Of a stretch of DNA of 64,000 bases, positions 25,514 through 36,744 are shown one piece after another. The DNA comes from Climacium dendroides (Eukaryota; Streptophyta; Bryopsida; Hypnales; Climaciaceae), in NCBI GenBank assembly GCA_950106755.1, contig OX467084.1, positions 3,410,001-3,474,000 of the forward strand, given 5' to 3'. Position numbers and translations under genes: made by a program. Numbering within the stretch: position 1 is the first letter of the stretch; each line of letters begins with the position of its first letter. The notes beneath the pieces were generated by a model. The model had not been told where the DNA came from, made no database searches, and saw only the letters and a list, made by a program, of their open reading frames with translations.

Positions 25514-25527
25514 TTTTTCTTCTAGTG
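25514..25527 (-). repeat. CACTA-1 right terminal inverted repeat
   Basis: TTTTTCTTCTAGTG is the exact reverse complement of 3949-3962 and is followed by the TTT target duplication. Confidence 0.92.
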
Positions 25528-25782
25528 TTTCCGGAAGAAAGAGCTCAAGAACCAGGAAAGGACAAGACGCCCCAATCATGTAGGGCAAAGAAGGAGACGC
25601 CCTCGATCGGACATCAGCCGATAAATTTAGACTCCCCGGAAACTGAGGAAGATCACCCGGCTCTACCTACGGATGGGGAACGGAACCGGATTCTAAATGA
25701 GGTCTTCGAGCAATTGGAAAGACCTGATGAGAGCCCCACCATTGGATCCCGAGTGTATAAGACGGAACAGGAAGGATTGTAA
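25528..25782 (+). pseudogene. Element B gag-like gene, C-terminal part
   Basis: This is the continuation of 2524-3948 after CACTA-1. It carries the PINLDSPETEEDHP segment (a SUMO-interaction-like hydrophobic-D-L-acidic string in element D as PIDLDSPE) and ends ...VYKTEQEGL at 25782, just as the element D copy ends VYETEHEGL. It has no start of its own. Confidence 0.8.
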
Positions 25783-25897
25783 AAATAGGATTTATAGATA
25801 GGAACCGGAATAGAATCCGGTTAGAATAAGGTAGGACCGGATTGTCAGCGCCTTCAGAGGCGGAAATCATGTATTCACTTTTTGCTTTTTGCTTTTT

Positions 25898-25926
25898 GTA
25901 TATAAAACAGTCTCTGAGCTAGAGAC
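25898..25926 (+). promoter_or_regulatory. Element B second TATA box with stem-loop
   Basis: GTATATAAAA at 25898-25907 is followed at once by GTCTCT-GAGCT-AGAGAC (25910-25926), a perfect 6-bp stem. The same pair of features follows the gene in every A-G element. Confidence 0.65.
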
Positions 25927-26925
25927 GGGGGAGAGAGTTCTTTTGGCATTTCCTTGTGTACTTTCCTTTAAACTAACTTTTGTGTAATTTTCTCGAGTGT
26001 TGGCAAGAGTGCACGGAGTCAGAGTAGGAAGGTGAATACGGAGGTGTTGGTAGAGTTTCTCCCCTTGATGTATGTTTCCGGTTCTAGGTACATGTGAGTA
26101 GGTTATGAAGAGTTAGGAGTGGATTGCAGTGCCTCAACAGCTACAGAAGTTTAGCATTCCGGGTAAGAGATCCGTTGATCAGGCTAGGTGGATAGGGAGG
26201 GATTCCTTAGCTACGCTAGAACTCCTGGGTGGGAAATCCGGTTGAGTATCCTAACTCCTGTGAGGTCTTGCCACCGTTGTGAACGGAAGAACTTTCGTAG
26301 ATGTTGGAACGGACGGATGTACTTGTAGCCACCCAACTTCGTACGGAACGGATCAGTGTCAAGGTCGTTGTAGTGTGAGAGGATCGTACGGGGGGGTCTT
26401 TGTGTGACCTGTGATTCAGGTTGCTATCCGGATTACTGTGAAGGACCAAATCGGATCCGTGTTAGGGGATCAGTGGATAGGAAAGTGGGTCTTCAGCCAC
26501 TATAATTCACGGAAGGAGTGGTGGGCCTACCACTTTCAAAAGCAAGCGGCGAACCCTCTGATGGTAAAACAGAGGTAAAACTAAACCGGGTACGGAAGGG
26601 TGGACTGGATCGGATCCGTCCAAGAGGGTACATAGGACCGGAAGTTGCAGGGTTCAGAATTGAGAAGTCAGTCCAGAAACCGGGGAACTAGTAAAACCGG
26701 AAGTAGGATACAGTCCGGTCGTAGTCTTCTGGTTGTTGTTTGACATTCCGGTCGTCAGAGGTAGAACCGGAAAAGTAGAATTAAAGGGTTTAATTGGGTT
26801 TATCTCCTTGTTAGAGTTAGCTACTTCACAGGATCTCGTGGGTTCGATCTTTAGGGTCATTTTGTTATGCTCTAGAGTGATTTTTGTGAGTATAATAGGG
26901 AAATTGCTTACTCTGTGCTGCGACA

Positions 26926-26930
26926 GAAGA
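26926..26930. repeat. Target duplication of element B, right copy (GAAGA)
   Basis: This is the partner of 1934-1938. Confidence 0.85.
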
Positions 26931-28402
26931 CCCGGATGAAGAAGCCGAGTAGGAAGAGGAAGATTTAGAGGCAGATACTATACTGGTCGAGGAAACTAAG
27001 TCACAATGGAGGAGGCAAGACCGGAAGGACGAAAACCCAGAAATAGGAGAGGGTAGTAAGGGTGTCGATCTGGTCTGGAACCAGGATCCCCTGGGTCGGA
27101 TTGTGAAGGAACTCAATGAGTTTTGGGTCCAGTACGGGAAGAATCAAGAGACAATTCAAGAGTTATGCCAATTGTTGAAGATTAGTTAGCCGTAGCAACT
27201 TGTTTCCCAACTGGACCGGAAGATGAAAGAGGCGGTGAAGAGAGAGTTGAGCGAAGCCACGTGTAAGGTGGACCAGCTAATGAAGGAGCTGGAGGAGAAG
27301 AGAGAAGAACTGGACCAGCAAAAGAGGTTCACCAAAACAGCCTCAAAGAATCTTCAGGCGATCCGAGAGATCATCGGCAATCCGGACGAAGTCATCAACA
27401 AAGCAATGCTATTTGACGAAAAGGTGATGGAGATCGGAAAGCAGATTCCAACCAACCTAATGATGGCCCTAGTGTCCTACCACCGCAAGATGGAGGCCAT
27501 AGTAGAGCCTCTACGCGAGGTGATGAAGGAGGTAGAAGAACGAAGAGAGCGGGAGCAGGAACCGAAAATGGAGACGGAACTCGCACCAACACCCCTTTCG
27601 GTATCCGCAGAAGAAGTTCAGGCGAAGGACAAGGTGGAGGGCATACCAAGCTCTTCCATTCGGTTGGAGCCTACGGGAGAAATCACTTCCCTACTGGGAG
27701 AAGTAACGGACATTGCTCTCAATGCAACAAAAGTAGTGAAGGCTGTTGAGGAGGAGAAGACAGGAGAAGTAGAGACAACAGGTGAGATGAAGAAAACATC
27801 GGAGGAGGTGAAGGCCGCAGATGAAGAAAAGATGAGATCTAGACCTCAAACCGTCTGAGAAGAAGAATGTGCCCAAACCAGGGCTGAGCAACAAGTTTAT
27901 CGACCTAAATGAATTATTTCCAGTTTCTCCAACCCTTCCCGCAAAGAAGGAGAAGGTATTTCCTTCCACCCTACTCAGCTTAGCTTTGGGAAGTGAATCT
28001 GGGTCAAAGGAGGAAAGGAAGACCGGATCTCAAGGGCAAGGATCCGGGAAAGGTAGAACAGTTGAGGAAACCACTCCTCAGAGTGCTAGGGCCAAGGTTC
28101 CGCCCACACCAACTACGCAGAAGAAGAAGCCTCCAATTATGTCAGCACAGAAGAAGAGGCCGATTCCAGAGGATGATGACGAGGAGGAAGAAGAAGAAGA
28201 AGAGGACAAGGACGAAGAATCCGGTACTGAGGAAGACTTGGAACCGTATTCTGACCCGGATCAAGCACTAGCAGAGACTCGAGTGACTAAGGCTGTAGCA
28301 ACCAAGAGGAAGAAGCTCACCACCCGGGGTAAGGTATGCTAGGGACAGAAGACCGAAACCGTAAAGAAGCCGACCGTGAAAAAGTTGAGAACCTAGGAAG
28401 TT
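26931..28402 (+). pseudogene. Element A gag-like gene, C-terminal part
   Basis: The frame resumes in phase after element B with DPDEEAE, an acidic stretch, RIVKELNEFWVQYGKN and a long coiled coil (27223-27560, KEAVKRELSEATCKVDQLM). It continues with INKAMLFDEKVMEIGKQIP, the counterpart of KARLFEEEVHKD in element B. A FIDLNELFPVSP string (SUMO-interaction-like) and a second acidic run (28170-28230) follow, ending with a basic tail near 28400. Stops at about 26949, 27187 and 27193, and a frameshift near 27850, make it a pseudogene. The C-terminal third is shared with element G on the opposite strand (33572-34400). Confidence 0.75.
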
Positions 28403-28675
28403 ACTTAGGGTAAGTTTTGAGGATAGGGTGGTGAAAGCCTAAGATTTTGGGATAGTTATACATAATTACGAAGTTTACTTTTTGAATGACACGGCCACTA
28501 GCGGTTGGAAAGTGACCGGGTCCGTAATTATAGGATCTGAGATCCACTTTTAGCGGAAGTAGTGGGAGTTTAAGTGAAAAGTCAACAAAGTTAGAAAATA
28601 GTAAGGAATGAAACGTGTTTGACCTTGATTGGTTGGAGGGTTATTTTTAGGTTAAGATTTTGAGGGGGTGGTTTA

Positions 28676-28706
28676 GTATTTAAATCCGAGACTGGCTTGG
28701 TCTCGG
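28676..28706 (+). promoter_or_regulatory. Element A TATA-like box with 7-bp stem-loop
   Basis: GTATTTAAAT is followed directly by CCGAGAC-TGGCTTG-GTCTCGG, a perfect 7-bp stem. In element G the stem is CCGGGAC...GTCCCGG, a paired change that keeps the stem. Confidence 0.7.
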
Positions 28707-29405
28707 TGTGTATCTTTATCTTATTTTCTTATATTCATGAGTACCTGAGGGTTCGCTCTTGGAGTGATTGAACAAATCATAGTTGTGTGTACTTGATACT
28801 TGTCCGTGTTTTGGAAGTCTAGGCTGGAAAGTGAGTGTAAGTGGATACAAGGTGTACCCGGATGCTGAGTTTATCCGGTCCAGTATTGGGTTAGTGTGCG
28901 TGGAACAAAGGTAGAAGGGATCTCTAGTGTGGACTAGGAATGGACTCGGAAGAAATACAGAGGAGAAGTACTCTCCGGAAGAAGTAAGGGTTAGCACGCC
29001 TCCATAGCGCTCATTTCCCCTCTTTGATCCCCACTAGTTCAGACCGGATTTAGAACTAACTCATTAGGCTGTCGTTGTAGCATTGGTTAGGAGGAATTAG
29101 ACCGGCTTGCGTAACCTACTAGACACGACTGCGTTTCCTTTCCAGTTGTGAGGACGGTCTGTTTCTCATTTGAAGGATTTGAAAGTTTATTTTTGAAAGT
29201 TTGATCACATAGTGAAACTTTTGACACTTTAAAATTGGAGGGTAGGAATTAAGCTTCTTTCCTAAACCCCAATTAGCAAATCCCTCTTCATTCAGAGGTT
29301 AAATTCGACATGGTTACGAGTAGAGATCTAGACTGGATGTGAATACTAGAGGTTAAGGTTAGATTTGTGGAAACACGGATTCTGGTTACGGTCTGTAAAA
29401 CGTAA

Positions 29406-29410
29406 ATACG
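29406..29410. repeat. Target duplication of element F, left copy (ATACG)
   Basis: It recurs at 44746-44750 after the CA end of element F. Confidence 0.8.
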
Positions 29411-30449
29411 TGTGGGAATGTGATTCCACATGCTAGGTGTCCCAGCACAGGGTAAATGAAATTCCCTATTATGCTCACAAAAACCTCTTTAAAGCATAAT
29501 AAAGTGACTCTAAAGATCGAACCCAAGAGACTCTGTGAAGTGTTTCGTGTTACTAGGTGATTCGAGGAGAGTTTCCCAATTCCATTATTCTTCTTTATAC
29601 CTTTCTCACCCTTTTTCCCAAATACCGGATGATTTCCTGATCCTCCTATAAACTAATCCGGTCCAGACTAACACTAAACCGAATCAAATTTGATCGATAA
29701 CCTACAAGAACCAATCCGGAATTCACACTTCCGACTGGATCTTGTACTACTTTAATCGAGGACTTCCTTTCCTCAACTTCTATTCCGGTTCTGTTTAGCC
29801 TCTGTCGGCTCCTTAGAGGGATCTGTCACTTATTTTCAGAGAGGTAGACACTCCTCTCTTTCCGGTTTTTATAGTGATGGATAGTTCACTAAGCCAATCT
29901 ATCCTCCTATCCTAACAGGATCCGGTTTGATCTTTCAAAGCAAACTGGAAGTAATCTCAACTTGTAGGTCACACAAATATCCCCCGTACGACCCTCACTT
30001 ACTATAACGACCTTATTCCCTTTTGCAATCCGTGCGAAACTAAGGTGGCTATAAGTGCGTCTGCCCATACCAACATAATCTAACGTTCTTCCGTTTACTT
30101 CTTCAGATGGTGAGACCTCTCAAGTTTTCAGAGGCTAATCCAGACATTCCATCTAGCAGCTCTAGCTCAGTTTGAGGATCCTTTCTCTCACTGCCTAGCC
30201 TAGCACTAGTTATCTCACACGGAATTATAAACTTTAAACCTACTAAGGTGTCTTGACTCACTCCCAACACTTACAACCTGTTCACATACACCTACAATTA
30301 CAAGAAGACAACAAGGGGAGAAGATCCTCTCACACTCTGCTCATCTATACTCAATCTCTCTCTCTCCCTTATCCGGCCAATCTTTGGGAAGACAAGGAAA
30401 ACAATAGACAATACACAAGAGATAGCATATGTAAGAAAGAAAAACTCCC

Positions 30450-30482
30450 AGTCTCAGTCTTGAGACTTAAATTATATATAGA
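30450..30482 (-). promoter_or_regulatory. Element C TATA box with 7-bp stem-loop
   Basis: On the minus strand TCTATATATAAT is followed by AGTCTCA-AGAC-TGAGACT, a perfect 7-bp stem, downstream of the gene's stop. Confidence 0.65.
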
Positions 30483-30609
30483 ATTTACAAAAAGGTCTCC
30501 TTGGAAGTCCGGCACTGATCCGGCCAAGATTTTCGGATCTGAACTTTTCCTAACTTCCCGGAACAAGGTCCGGTCTAACAAAATTTCCTACCCTCTAATT
30601 TTTAACTAC

Positions 30610-32118
30610 CTATCCCTCCTGAGGGGGTCCACCACTATCTAGAGTAGCCATGGGGGAGAGCTCATTCAAACTTCTACTTTTATCCCCCCCTTCCGGAACT
30701 CGCTTCGGCTCTACAGGAGAAGTTACTCTTGTCCTCGTCCGTGGGGCTTCTGAAGTAGAAGTTCTTCCAGCCTCCTTCTCCTTCGATATTGGAGTTTCAA
30801 ACTTCCCCTCCAATATCTCTACCTCATCGAATTCATCCGGGATTGAAATCCCAGATAAAGAGACTAACCCACTCTGGAATTTCCGGACGTTATCCTTTAA
30901 TCCCTTTGCATCCTTCCGGAATTCCTTCATCGCCTCTTCTAATTCCCCGGCGAAGTCAGCCAAGATGCGAGCGATACGGGTACCTGAAGGTTTCGGATCC
31001 TTATGTATCCCCTCATCAAACAATTTGGCCTTCGCCATTACCTCACCGGATGCCCCTACTACTATCGTCATCCGACTGATTGCAGCCCTGGTCTCCTCTT
31101 GCAGGGACATTGCAGCCTTTACTTGGTCGCGACAAGCATCCAAGTCCTTCCGGTAGCTTTGGATTTCTCCTCGCAACCGGACCACCTGCTCGTCTGTCTC
31201 CCGCTGGTTGATATTCTGCTTCAGCAACCTATCCTCCAACTCCTTCACTTTATCCGGATTGTTGATGCAATTCGCCACGGCTTCCGGTAGAGAACTGGTT
31301 AGAGCGCTCCCTACCAAATCCGCCACCTCACGAAGCGTCGTGGTCTTCACTTCCCAATCCGCTCTCACTGTACTGAGAATCCGGATTAGGTCGTTGTAAA
31401 GACCTGTCAGGTCCATCAACTGGGACGATGGAACGGGTTTCGGTCTGACCGCTTCCACCAACTCCTGCTTCTTTGGGATGACCGGTTCTACTATTTCCGG
31501 TCCCTTATCCATCCGAAGCCCCGAAGGAGACCCCCTCAGACTGGGCGTCCTCTTCATCCTTCGGTTAAGAGGAACGTCCTCTTCCTCTTCTTCCTCTTCT
31601 TTCCAATTCCTCTTCTTAGGGTTTTCACCCTTCTCCTCCAGTTTCGGGCTATCCGGTTCCGTCTCGGATTCCTCATCCAATCCACCGTATGTCCAGAGAG
31701 CCATCTGCGCCCTCCACTCCTTGTTCTCCTCTGATGTCAAGAGACTCTGTTTCTTGTATAGGTGGAAAAGGTAGGGGCTTACTGGAGTAGCCATAATCTT
31801 TCCCACATTTGAGACTAAGACATTCACCATCATTTGAATGAATGCCGCCCAATCCATCCGCTTCTCTCCGCTTAGGGCTCCAAAGATCGCGTTTCAGAGC
31901 GTGGAAGTCACCTGGGTAGGTTTTTCCGAATGTAGAATCAGGACCAGAAACTCCAGTAGTCACCTGTGCCGCACATTGACGTAGTCTTCGATTGCGTACC
32001 CGTCCTTGAGGTTAGCTGCTCCCCGGAACTTCCAACACACAAAATCTCCCTTCCGGCTAGCCTGTTCCGCACCGCCTTCCTCCAGCTCGTAAACTTTCCT
32101 CCAGATCTCCCTGGTCTG
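30610..32118 (-). pseudogene. Element C gag-like gene, main part
   Basis: From 32113 down it reads REIWRKVYEL, GDFVCWKF, NLKDGYAIED, a TGA, then LLEFLVLILHSEKPTQVT. After a frameshift near 31890 comes the longest open stretch, which starts MDWAAFIQMM. It runs YLFHLYKKQSLL, an acidic and basic patch (KEEEEEEEDVPLNRRMKR), LIRILSTVRADWEVKTTTL, a long coiled coil (about 31290-31000), KAKLFDEGIHKDPKPSGTRI and ARILADFAGELEE. It ends at 30610. The same order of motifs is seen in elements A, B/D and F despite little DNA similarity. Confidence 0.77.
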
Positions 32119-33243
32119 TGTCGTAGTACAGGAAAGCAAAAATCCTTCTCTAAGGCTCAATATTTCTTAAAAAAGGCCTTAAAGTGACTCGAGTATCGTT
32201 CCCACGAAGATCGAATTTCCTAGGTTCATAATTACCGGAAAATGGTAGAGTGATGGTTACGAACACACACACACAAAACCCCAAGCAAAACAATAGACCG
32301 GAACTTCCACTTGGCCTCCTTGTTTCCTTGGACAAACATGACCGGATCCCTCCGGTCCAACAATTACTAATACACTTTAGACCGGATCTTCCCGATCTAA
32401 CAACACTGACCAGATCCAATCCGGTTTAACACCCACTTGTTTATCACACAAACTCTCTAACTGGTTAGTTTACTACCCCACGGCTTTACACTACCCTATA
32501 ATTCTCCCAACACTTCTATTCACATACCTTTGGTAGTTACATGTATTTACGTTTTTCAGACCGTAACCGGAATCCGCATTTCCACAGATCTAACCTTAAC
32601 CTCTAGTATTCACATCCGGTCTAGATCTCTACTTGTAACCATGTGGATTTTAACCTCTCGACGAGGGATCTGTTTAATTGGAATTTAGGAAGGAAGCTTA
32701 ACTCCTACCCTCCGATTTTAAAGTGTCAGAAGTTTCACTATGTGATCAAACTTTCAAAAATAAACTTTCAAATCCTACAAATGATAAAACAGACCGTCTT
32801 CACAATTGGAAAGGAAACGCAGTCGTGTCCAACAGATCACGCAAGCCGGTTTAATTCCTCCTAACCAATGCTACAATGACAACCTACTGAGTTAGTCCTA
32901 AATCTGGTCTGAATTAGCGGGGAAGAGAGGGGAAACGAGCGCTGCGGAGGTGTGCTAACCCTTACTTCTTCAGGAGAGTACCCCTCCTCCGTACTTCTTC
33001 TGAGTCCATTCCTAGTCTACACTAGAGATCCCTTCTGCCTCTGTTCCACATACACTAACCAAATATTGGACCGGATAAATTCAGCATCTGGATACACCTT
33101 GTATCCACTTACACTCACTTTCCAGCCTGGACTTCCAAAACACGGACAAGTGTCAAGTACACACAACTATGATTTGTTTCAATCACGCCAAGAGCAAACT
33201 CCCAAGTACTCATGAATATAAGAAGGTAAGATAAAGATGCACA

Positions 33244-33274
33244 CCGGGACCAAAGAAGTCCCGGATTTAAATAC
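33244..33274 (-). promoter_or_regulatory. Element G TATA-like box with 7-bp stem-loop
   Basis: On the minus strand GTATTTAAAT is followed by CCGGGAC-TTCTTTG-GTCCCGG. Compared with element A, the fourth stem pair changed from A-T to G-C on both sides while the loop changed freely. Confidence 0.7.
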
Positions 33275-33549
33275 TAAACTACTCCCTCAAAATCCTAACC
33301 TAAAAGTAACGCTCCAGCCAATCAGGGCCCAACATGTTTCATTCCCTTACTAATTTCTAGCCCTGTTGACTTTCACTCAAACTCCCACTACTTCCGCTAA
33401 AAGTAGATCTCAGATCCTATAATTACGGACCCGGTCACTTTCCAACTACTAGTGGCCGTGTCACTCAAAAAGTAAACTTCCTAATTATGTACAACTATCC
33501 CAAAACTTCAGATTTTCACCACCCTATCCTCAGAAATTTACCCTACGTA

Positions 33550-34400
33550 ACTTTCTAAGTTTTTAACTTCTTCATGGCCGGCTTCTTTCCGGTTCCGGTC
33601 TTCTGTCCCTGGCGTACCTTATCCCGAGCGGCAAGCTTCTTCTCTTTGGATGTTGTAGCCTTGGTTGCCCGAGTCTCTGCCAGTGCTTGATCCGGATCAG
33701 AATACGGCTCCGAGTCCTCCTCAGTACCGGATTCTTCATCCTCGTCCTCTTCTTCTTCTTCTTCCTCTTCCTCGTCATCGTCCTCTAGAATCGTCCTCTT
33801 CTTCTATGCTGACATAATTGGAGGCTTCTTCTTCTGCGTGGTTGGTGTGGGCGGAATATTGGCCCTAGCACTCTAAGGAGTGGTTTCCTCAATCGTTCTA
33901 CCCTTCCCGGATCCTTGCCCCTGTGATCCGGTCTTCCTTTCTTCCCTTGACCCAGTTTCGCTTCCCAAAGCTAAGTTGAGTAGGGTGGAAGGAAATACCT
34001 TTTCTGTCTTTGCAGGAGGAATTGGAGAGATTGGAGATAACTCACTTAAGTCAATAAACTTGGTGCTCAGCCCTGGTTTGGGCACGTTCTTCTTTTCGGA
34101 CGGTTCCGGTCCAGATCTCGTCTTTTCTTCAACTGCGGCCTTCACCTCCTCCAATGGTTCCTTCGCCTTGCTTGCTGTCTCCACTTCTCCGGTCTTCTCT
34201 TCTTCAACAGCCTCTACTGCTCGCGCTGCATTAAGAGCAACGTCAGTTACTTCCCCCAATAGGGAAGTCATTTCTCCTTTAGGCTCTGACTGGACGGAAG
34301 AATTTGGTATGTCCTCCATCCTATCCTTCACTTGAACTTCTTCTGTGATGACCGGAAGGGGTACTGGTGCGAGTTCCGGTTCCGTTTCCGGTCCCTACTT
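33550..34400 (-). pseudogene. Element G remnant of gag-like gene (C-terminal third only)
   Basis: The frame 34331-33873 reads EMTSLLGEVTDVALNAARAV and then KFIDLSELSPISP, matching the end of the element A product. An acidic and basic tail continues at 33778-33572 after a stop. There is no N-terminal region, so the frame alone cannot make the family protein. Confidence 0.75.
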
Positions 34401-34668
34401 CCGCTCTCTTCTGGTTTCCGGTTTCTAATAAAAATCACTCTGACCTACTCCTGACCTATCTATGCCGTTTTCGGACTTTCGGTTTCTAGTTTCCGGTTAC
34501 TTCTGTTAATACTATTATCTATTCTAAAGTAACCTTATTCCGGTATCCGGTTCCTAACTACTTACGGTCTACTTTTCTAACGAAAAACGAAAAAAAATAG
34601 GGAGTAAAAAGCTCTATTCCCCTTATTTCCCTTCTAAACCTAAAGACTGAATTTCCGTGCTTCCACAG

Positions 34669-34937
34669 TCCACATGGGCGGAACCAGCCAGATAGTGTTG
34701 TCGAACTGGTTAGGGGCTCCTTCGATGAGCTCCCTCACTATTGCCTCGTTCCGAAACCCCTAGGGTTTCCCCAGGAACCCTGCGCAACCCATGGCAGAGA
34801 GGTTCTCCATCAATTCGACTCTCTCCCGCTCACTACTGGGCTCTAAAGGAGCCACTTTCCTTACTCTAATTTCTATCCTCTGAGCGCTCGCTGGTCCTTG
34901 ATTTCGACTACGCTTTAACTGCGGCATCTGTCTCTCT
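34669..34937 (-). pseudogene. Element C gag-like gene, N-terminal part
   Basis: It starts MPQLKRSRNQG and has E..ELMENLSAMGCAGFLGKP, a TAG in place of the usual tryptophan, then NEAIVRELI and NQFDNT. It is the start of the protein continued at 32113, separated from it by element G. Confidence 0.75.
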
Positions 34938-35528
34938 TTTAAATCACTACCTCCCTTCTCTCCTAGCTGCACGTCCCATTTCCTCACTCACTCTCTTCCG
35001 CCTTGAATCGCTCACTGCACAAGTACCGCGGTGCTCCCTTTCCTTCTCTCTCTCTCAATTTCCGCCTCGCTCACGCGCTCAATTCTTTTCTAATCTCTGC
35101 GCTCGTGTAAAGAAAACAAACGCGCTCACTTACAACTCTCAGACTTTGCACAATTCACACAAAAACACACTCAATTTGTAGACACAAACTCAAAGCACTG
35201 AGAGCGTGCCAAGTATGCTAGTGCTCCCAGGCGCAAATGACAGACAAACCCTAAAACAGTCTCTTTTAAACCTTGAGAATCTCATCATTACTTTTTTTTC
35301 GTTTTTCCAGACGCGAATTCTGGATCCGTTCCTCCAGTTAAGGGACTAGACCGGATTCGTTTCTGATATCCATTCCGCTCCTTAATCCAATTCCTTCAAG
35401 GCTTATGTTTCTAGTCTTTCTAATTCCTGGCTTTTCTTTCCTCTTCCATGCCAATCCGGGTCTACTCAATCCGGATTCCGTGTCACAGAACACAATAGAG
35501 AGAAAAATCAAAAAGTTAGGTTGCGACA
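34938..35528 (-). other. Element C 5' leader, non-coding
   Basis: No gene is seen. The minus strand has a possible TATA-like TTTAAAAG near 35258, about 320 bp upstream of the start codon, in the same relative place as the first TATA of elements B and D. Confidence 0.5.
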
Positions 35529-35533
35529 CTAGG

Positions 35534-35907
35534 TCCAGAATACTAGCATATGACGGGAAAATTCAAAACTTGTTCCCTTAAAAAGGAAAGTTTTTGAGCT
35601 CTCCTAGGAAGTTAGGTTAATTTAGGAAAACCAGATTTCCGGATCCGGGAAAATTTCATTAGATCTAAAAAACTAATTCCGGAACCTTAGAAAGTTTCGG
35701 AAATCGGATGACGGCGCTGGCCCTAAAAACCGGAAACCGGATCCGTACTAGAGATAGGGTTTTGCCGCCAAAACCTGTCCCGTACATTCATCCGACTAAC
35801 CGACTATCTAGCTAGTATAAGAGGAGGACTATAGTCGGTAGTGGGCACGAGTATTTCCTTGTTTTTCCTTCCACCGGTGTTTTCCGTCTTCCTAGCTTTG
35901 TGAGAAT
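35534..35907 (+). other. Element F 5' leader, non-coding
   Basis: This CCGG-rich sequence belongs to element F between element C and CACTA-3. A TATA-like AGTATAAG lies near 35814. I see no gene. Confidence 0.5.
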
Positions 35908-36189
35908 CACTAGTAGAAAAGGGGCTATCAATGACTGCTCTCTATGACTGCATAACCAGTCATTTCGGACACTTATGACGATAGTATGACTGAAAGTAGA
36001 TTTTGGGCTTAGAGTCATAGAGGACGAGTGATTATGGACAAGATAGTCATTTATACCATGATCATTCTTTTTCATCCTATGCTGATGTGGAACTTCATTA
36101 GGGTGTGATTATATGGAGCACCTCCAATGGCAATTTGCCACGTGGCTACAGATCTAACATGTTGAGTTGGCAGTTTTTTATTCGTTGGT

Positions 36190-36545
36190 ATTGGAGTGAT
36201 TCTATTTGATGTCAAAAAGGTTGTTGGAGTCATATTATAGGCTGCTGGAATCATTTTGCAAGTTGCTGGAATCATTTTGTAGGCTATTGAAGTCATTTTG
36301 TAGGCTGCTAGAATCATTTCGCAGGTTGTTGCAATTAGTTTGCAAGCTGTTGCAATCATTTTGTAAGCTGCTGGAGTCATTTCGCAGCTTGTTTCAATCA
36401 TTTCGCAAACTGTTGTAGTCACTTCGTAGGCTGTTGCAGTCATTTAGTAGGCTGTTGTAGTCATTTTTTTGGCTACTGAAGTCATTTTGTAGGTTGCTGG
36501 AGTCATTATATAGGTTGTTGGAATCATTTTGTAGTTACTATGTAA
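36190..36545 (+). repeat. CACTA-3 tandem array, about 24-bp unit
   Basis: The unit AGTCATTTTGTAGGCTGCTG with variants repeats about 13 times. The AGTCATTT core also occurs near both ends of the element. Confidence 0.75.
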
Positions 36546-36744
36546 ACTATGGTAGTCATTTTCAAGTGATATTCATTCCAAAAAATGATTAGTTCGGTCA
36601 CAATATTGTAAGCATAAATGACTACATTTATACTATTACTACACTATGTTTGCACTATGACTACACTATGTTTGCACTATGACTACACTATGACTATACT
36701 ATAATTGCACTATGACTATACTATAATTGCACTATGTCAAAATC

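Larger units (their letters stand above)
3949..25527 (+). mobile_element. CACTA-1: complete 21.6 kb CACTA (En/Spm) transposon with captured host gene
   Basis: The ends are CACTAGAAGAAAAA at 3949-3962 and its exact reverse complement at 25514-25527, flanked by the 3-bp duplication TTT (3946-3948 and 25528-25530). Element D supplies the empty site: its sequence runs straight through ACTTGTTTCTGGAAGA where CACTA-1 interrupts B. Inside are subterminal TTGCAACT arrays, a TnpA-like gene (minus), a transposase gene TnpD (plus) and captured exons of a phosphoesterase gene (minus). TnpD looks intact, so recent activity or trans-mobilisation is plausible. Confidence 0.93.
1939..26925 (+). mobile_element. 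Element B (about 3.4 kb plus a 21.6 kb CACTA insertion)
   Basis: The 5' end is TGTGACAACTCA at 1939 and the 3' end is CTGTGCTGCGACA at 26925. The 5-bp duplication GAAGA lies at 1934-1938 and 26926-26930. It sits inside the gene of element A, whose frame continues on the far side. Without the CACTA element it is about 3405 bp and nearly the same sequence as element D (40236-43633) along its whole length. I compared the first 590 bp with the last 1150 bp and saw no direct repeat, so classical LTRs are absent. Confidence 0.87.
28403..29410 (+). other. Element A 3' region, non-coding
   Basis: This matches element G (minus strand, about 33540 down to 32560) almost end to end, so it is element sequence, not host. 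It contains the TATA-like box with stem-loop at 28676-28706. It is interrupted at 29411 by element F and resumes at 44751. The open frame on the opposite strand (28716-28997) is a shadow. Confidence 0.7.
32119..34667 (-). mobile_element. Element G, minus strand: deleted relative of element A (2.55 kb)
   Basis: The 5' end on the minus strand is TGTGGAAGCACGG at 34667 and the 3' end is CTGTACTACGACA at 32119. Both ends and most of the body match element A. The flanks GTCTG (32114-32118) and GTCCA (34668-34672) agree at three of five positions, so the duplication has decayed or is imperfect. Joining them restores the element C frame (ATG TGG ACC AGG GAG). The N-terminal two thirds of the gene are deleted: the leader runs straight into the C-terminal part at about 34400. 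Confidence 0.82.
29438..35528 (-). mobile_element. Element C, minus strand (about 3.5 kb plus element G)
   Basis: Read on the minus strand, the 5' end is TGTCGCAACCTAACTTTTTG at 35528 and the 3' end is CCCTGTGCTGGGACA at 29438. The 5-bp duplication CTAGG lies at 29433-29437 and 35529-35533. It carries a gag-like gene of its own subfamily and is interrupted by element G within the LWR box region. Confidence 0.87.

Noticed and set aside
1939..26925. Conventional LTRs of elements B and D
   Set aside because: I compared the first 590 bases with the last 1150 bases of each copy by eye and found no direct repeat. Only the TG and CA ends and short words agree.
32641..33215. Plus-strand frames in element G (for example 32952-33215)
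   Set aside because: They are the antisense of the non-coding 3' region shared with element A (28716-28997 on the other strand) and do not match the gag-like protein.
26931..34667. Apparent large inverted duplication between 27-29.4 kb and 32.1-34.6 kb
   Set aside because: It is explained by two separate insertions of the same family, element A on the plus strand and element G on the minus strand, each with its own ends.
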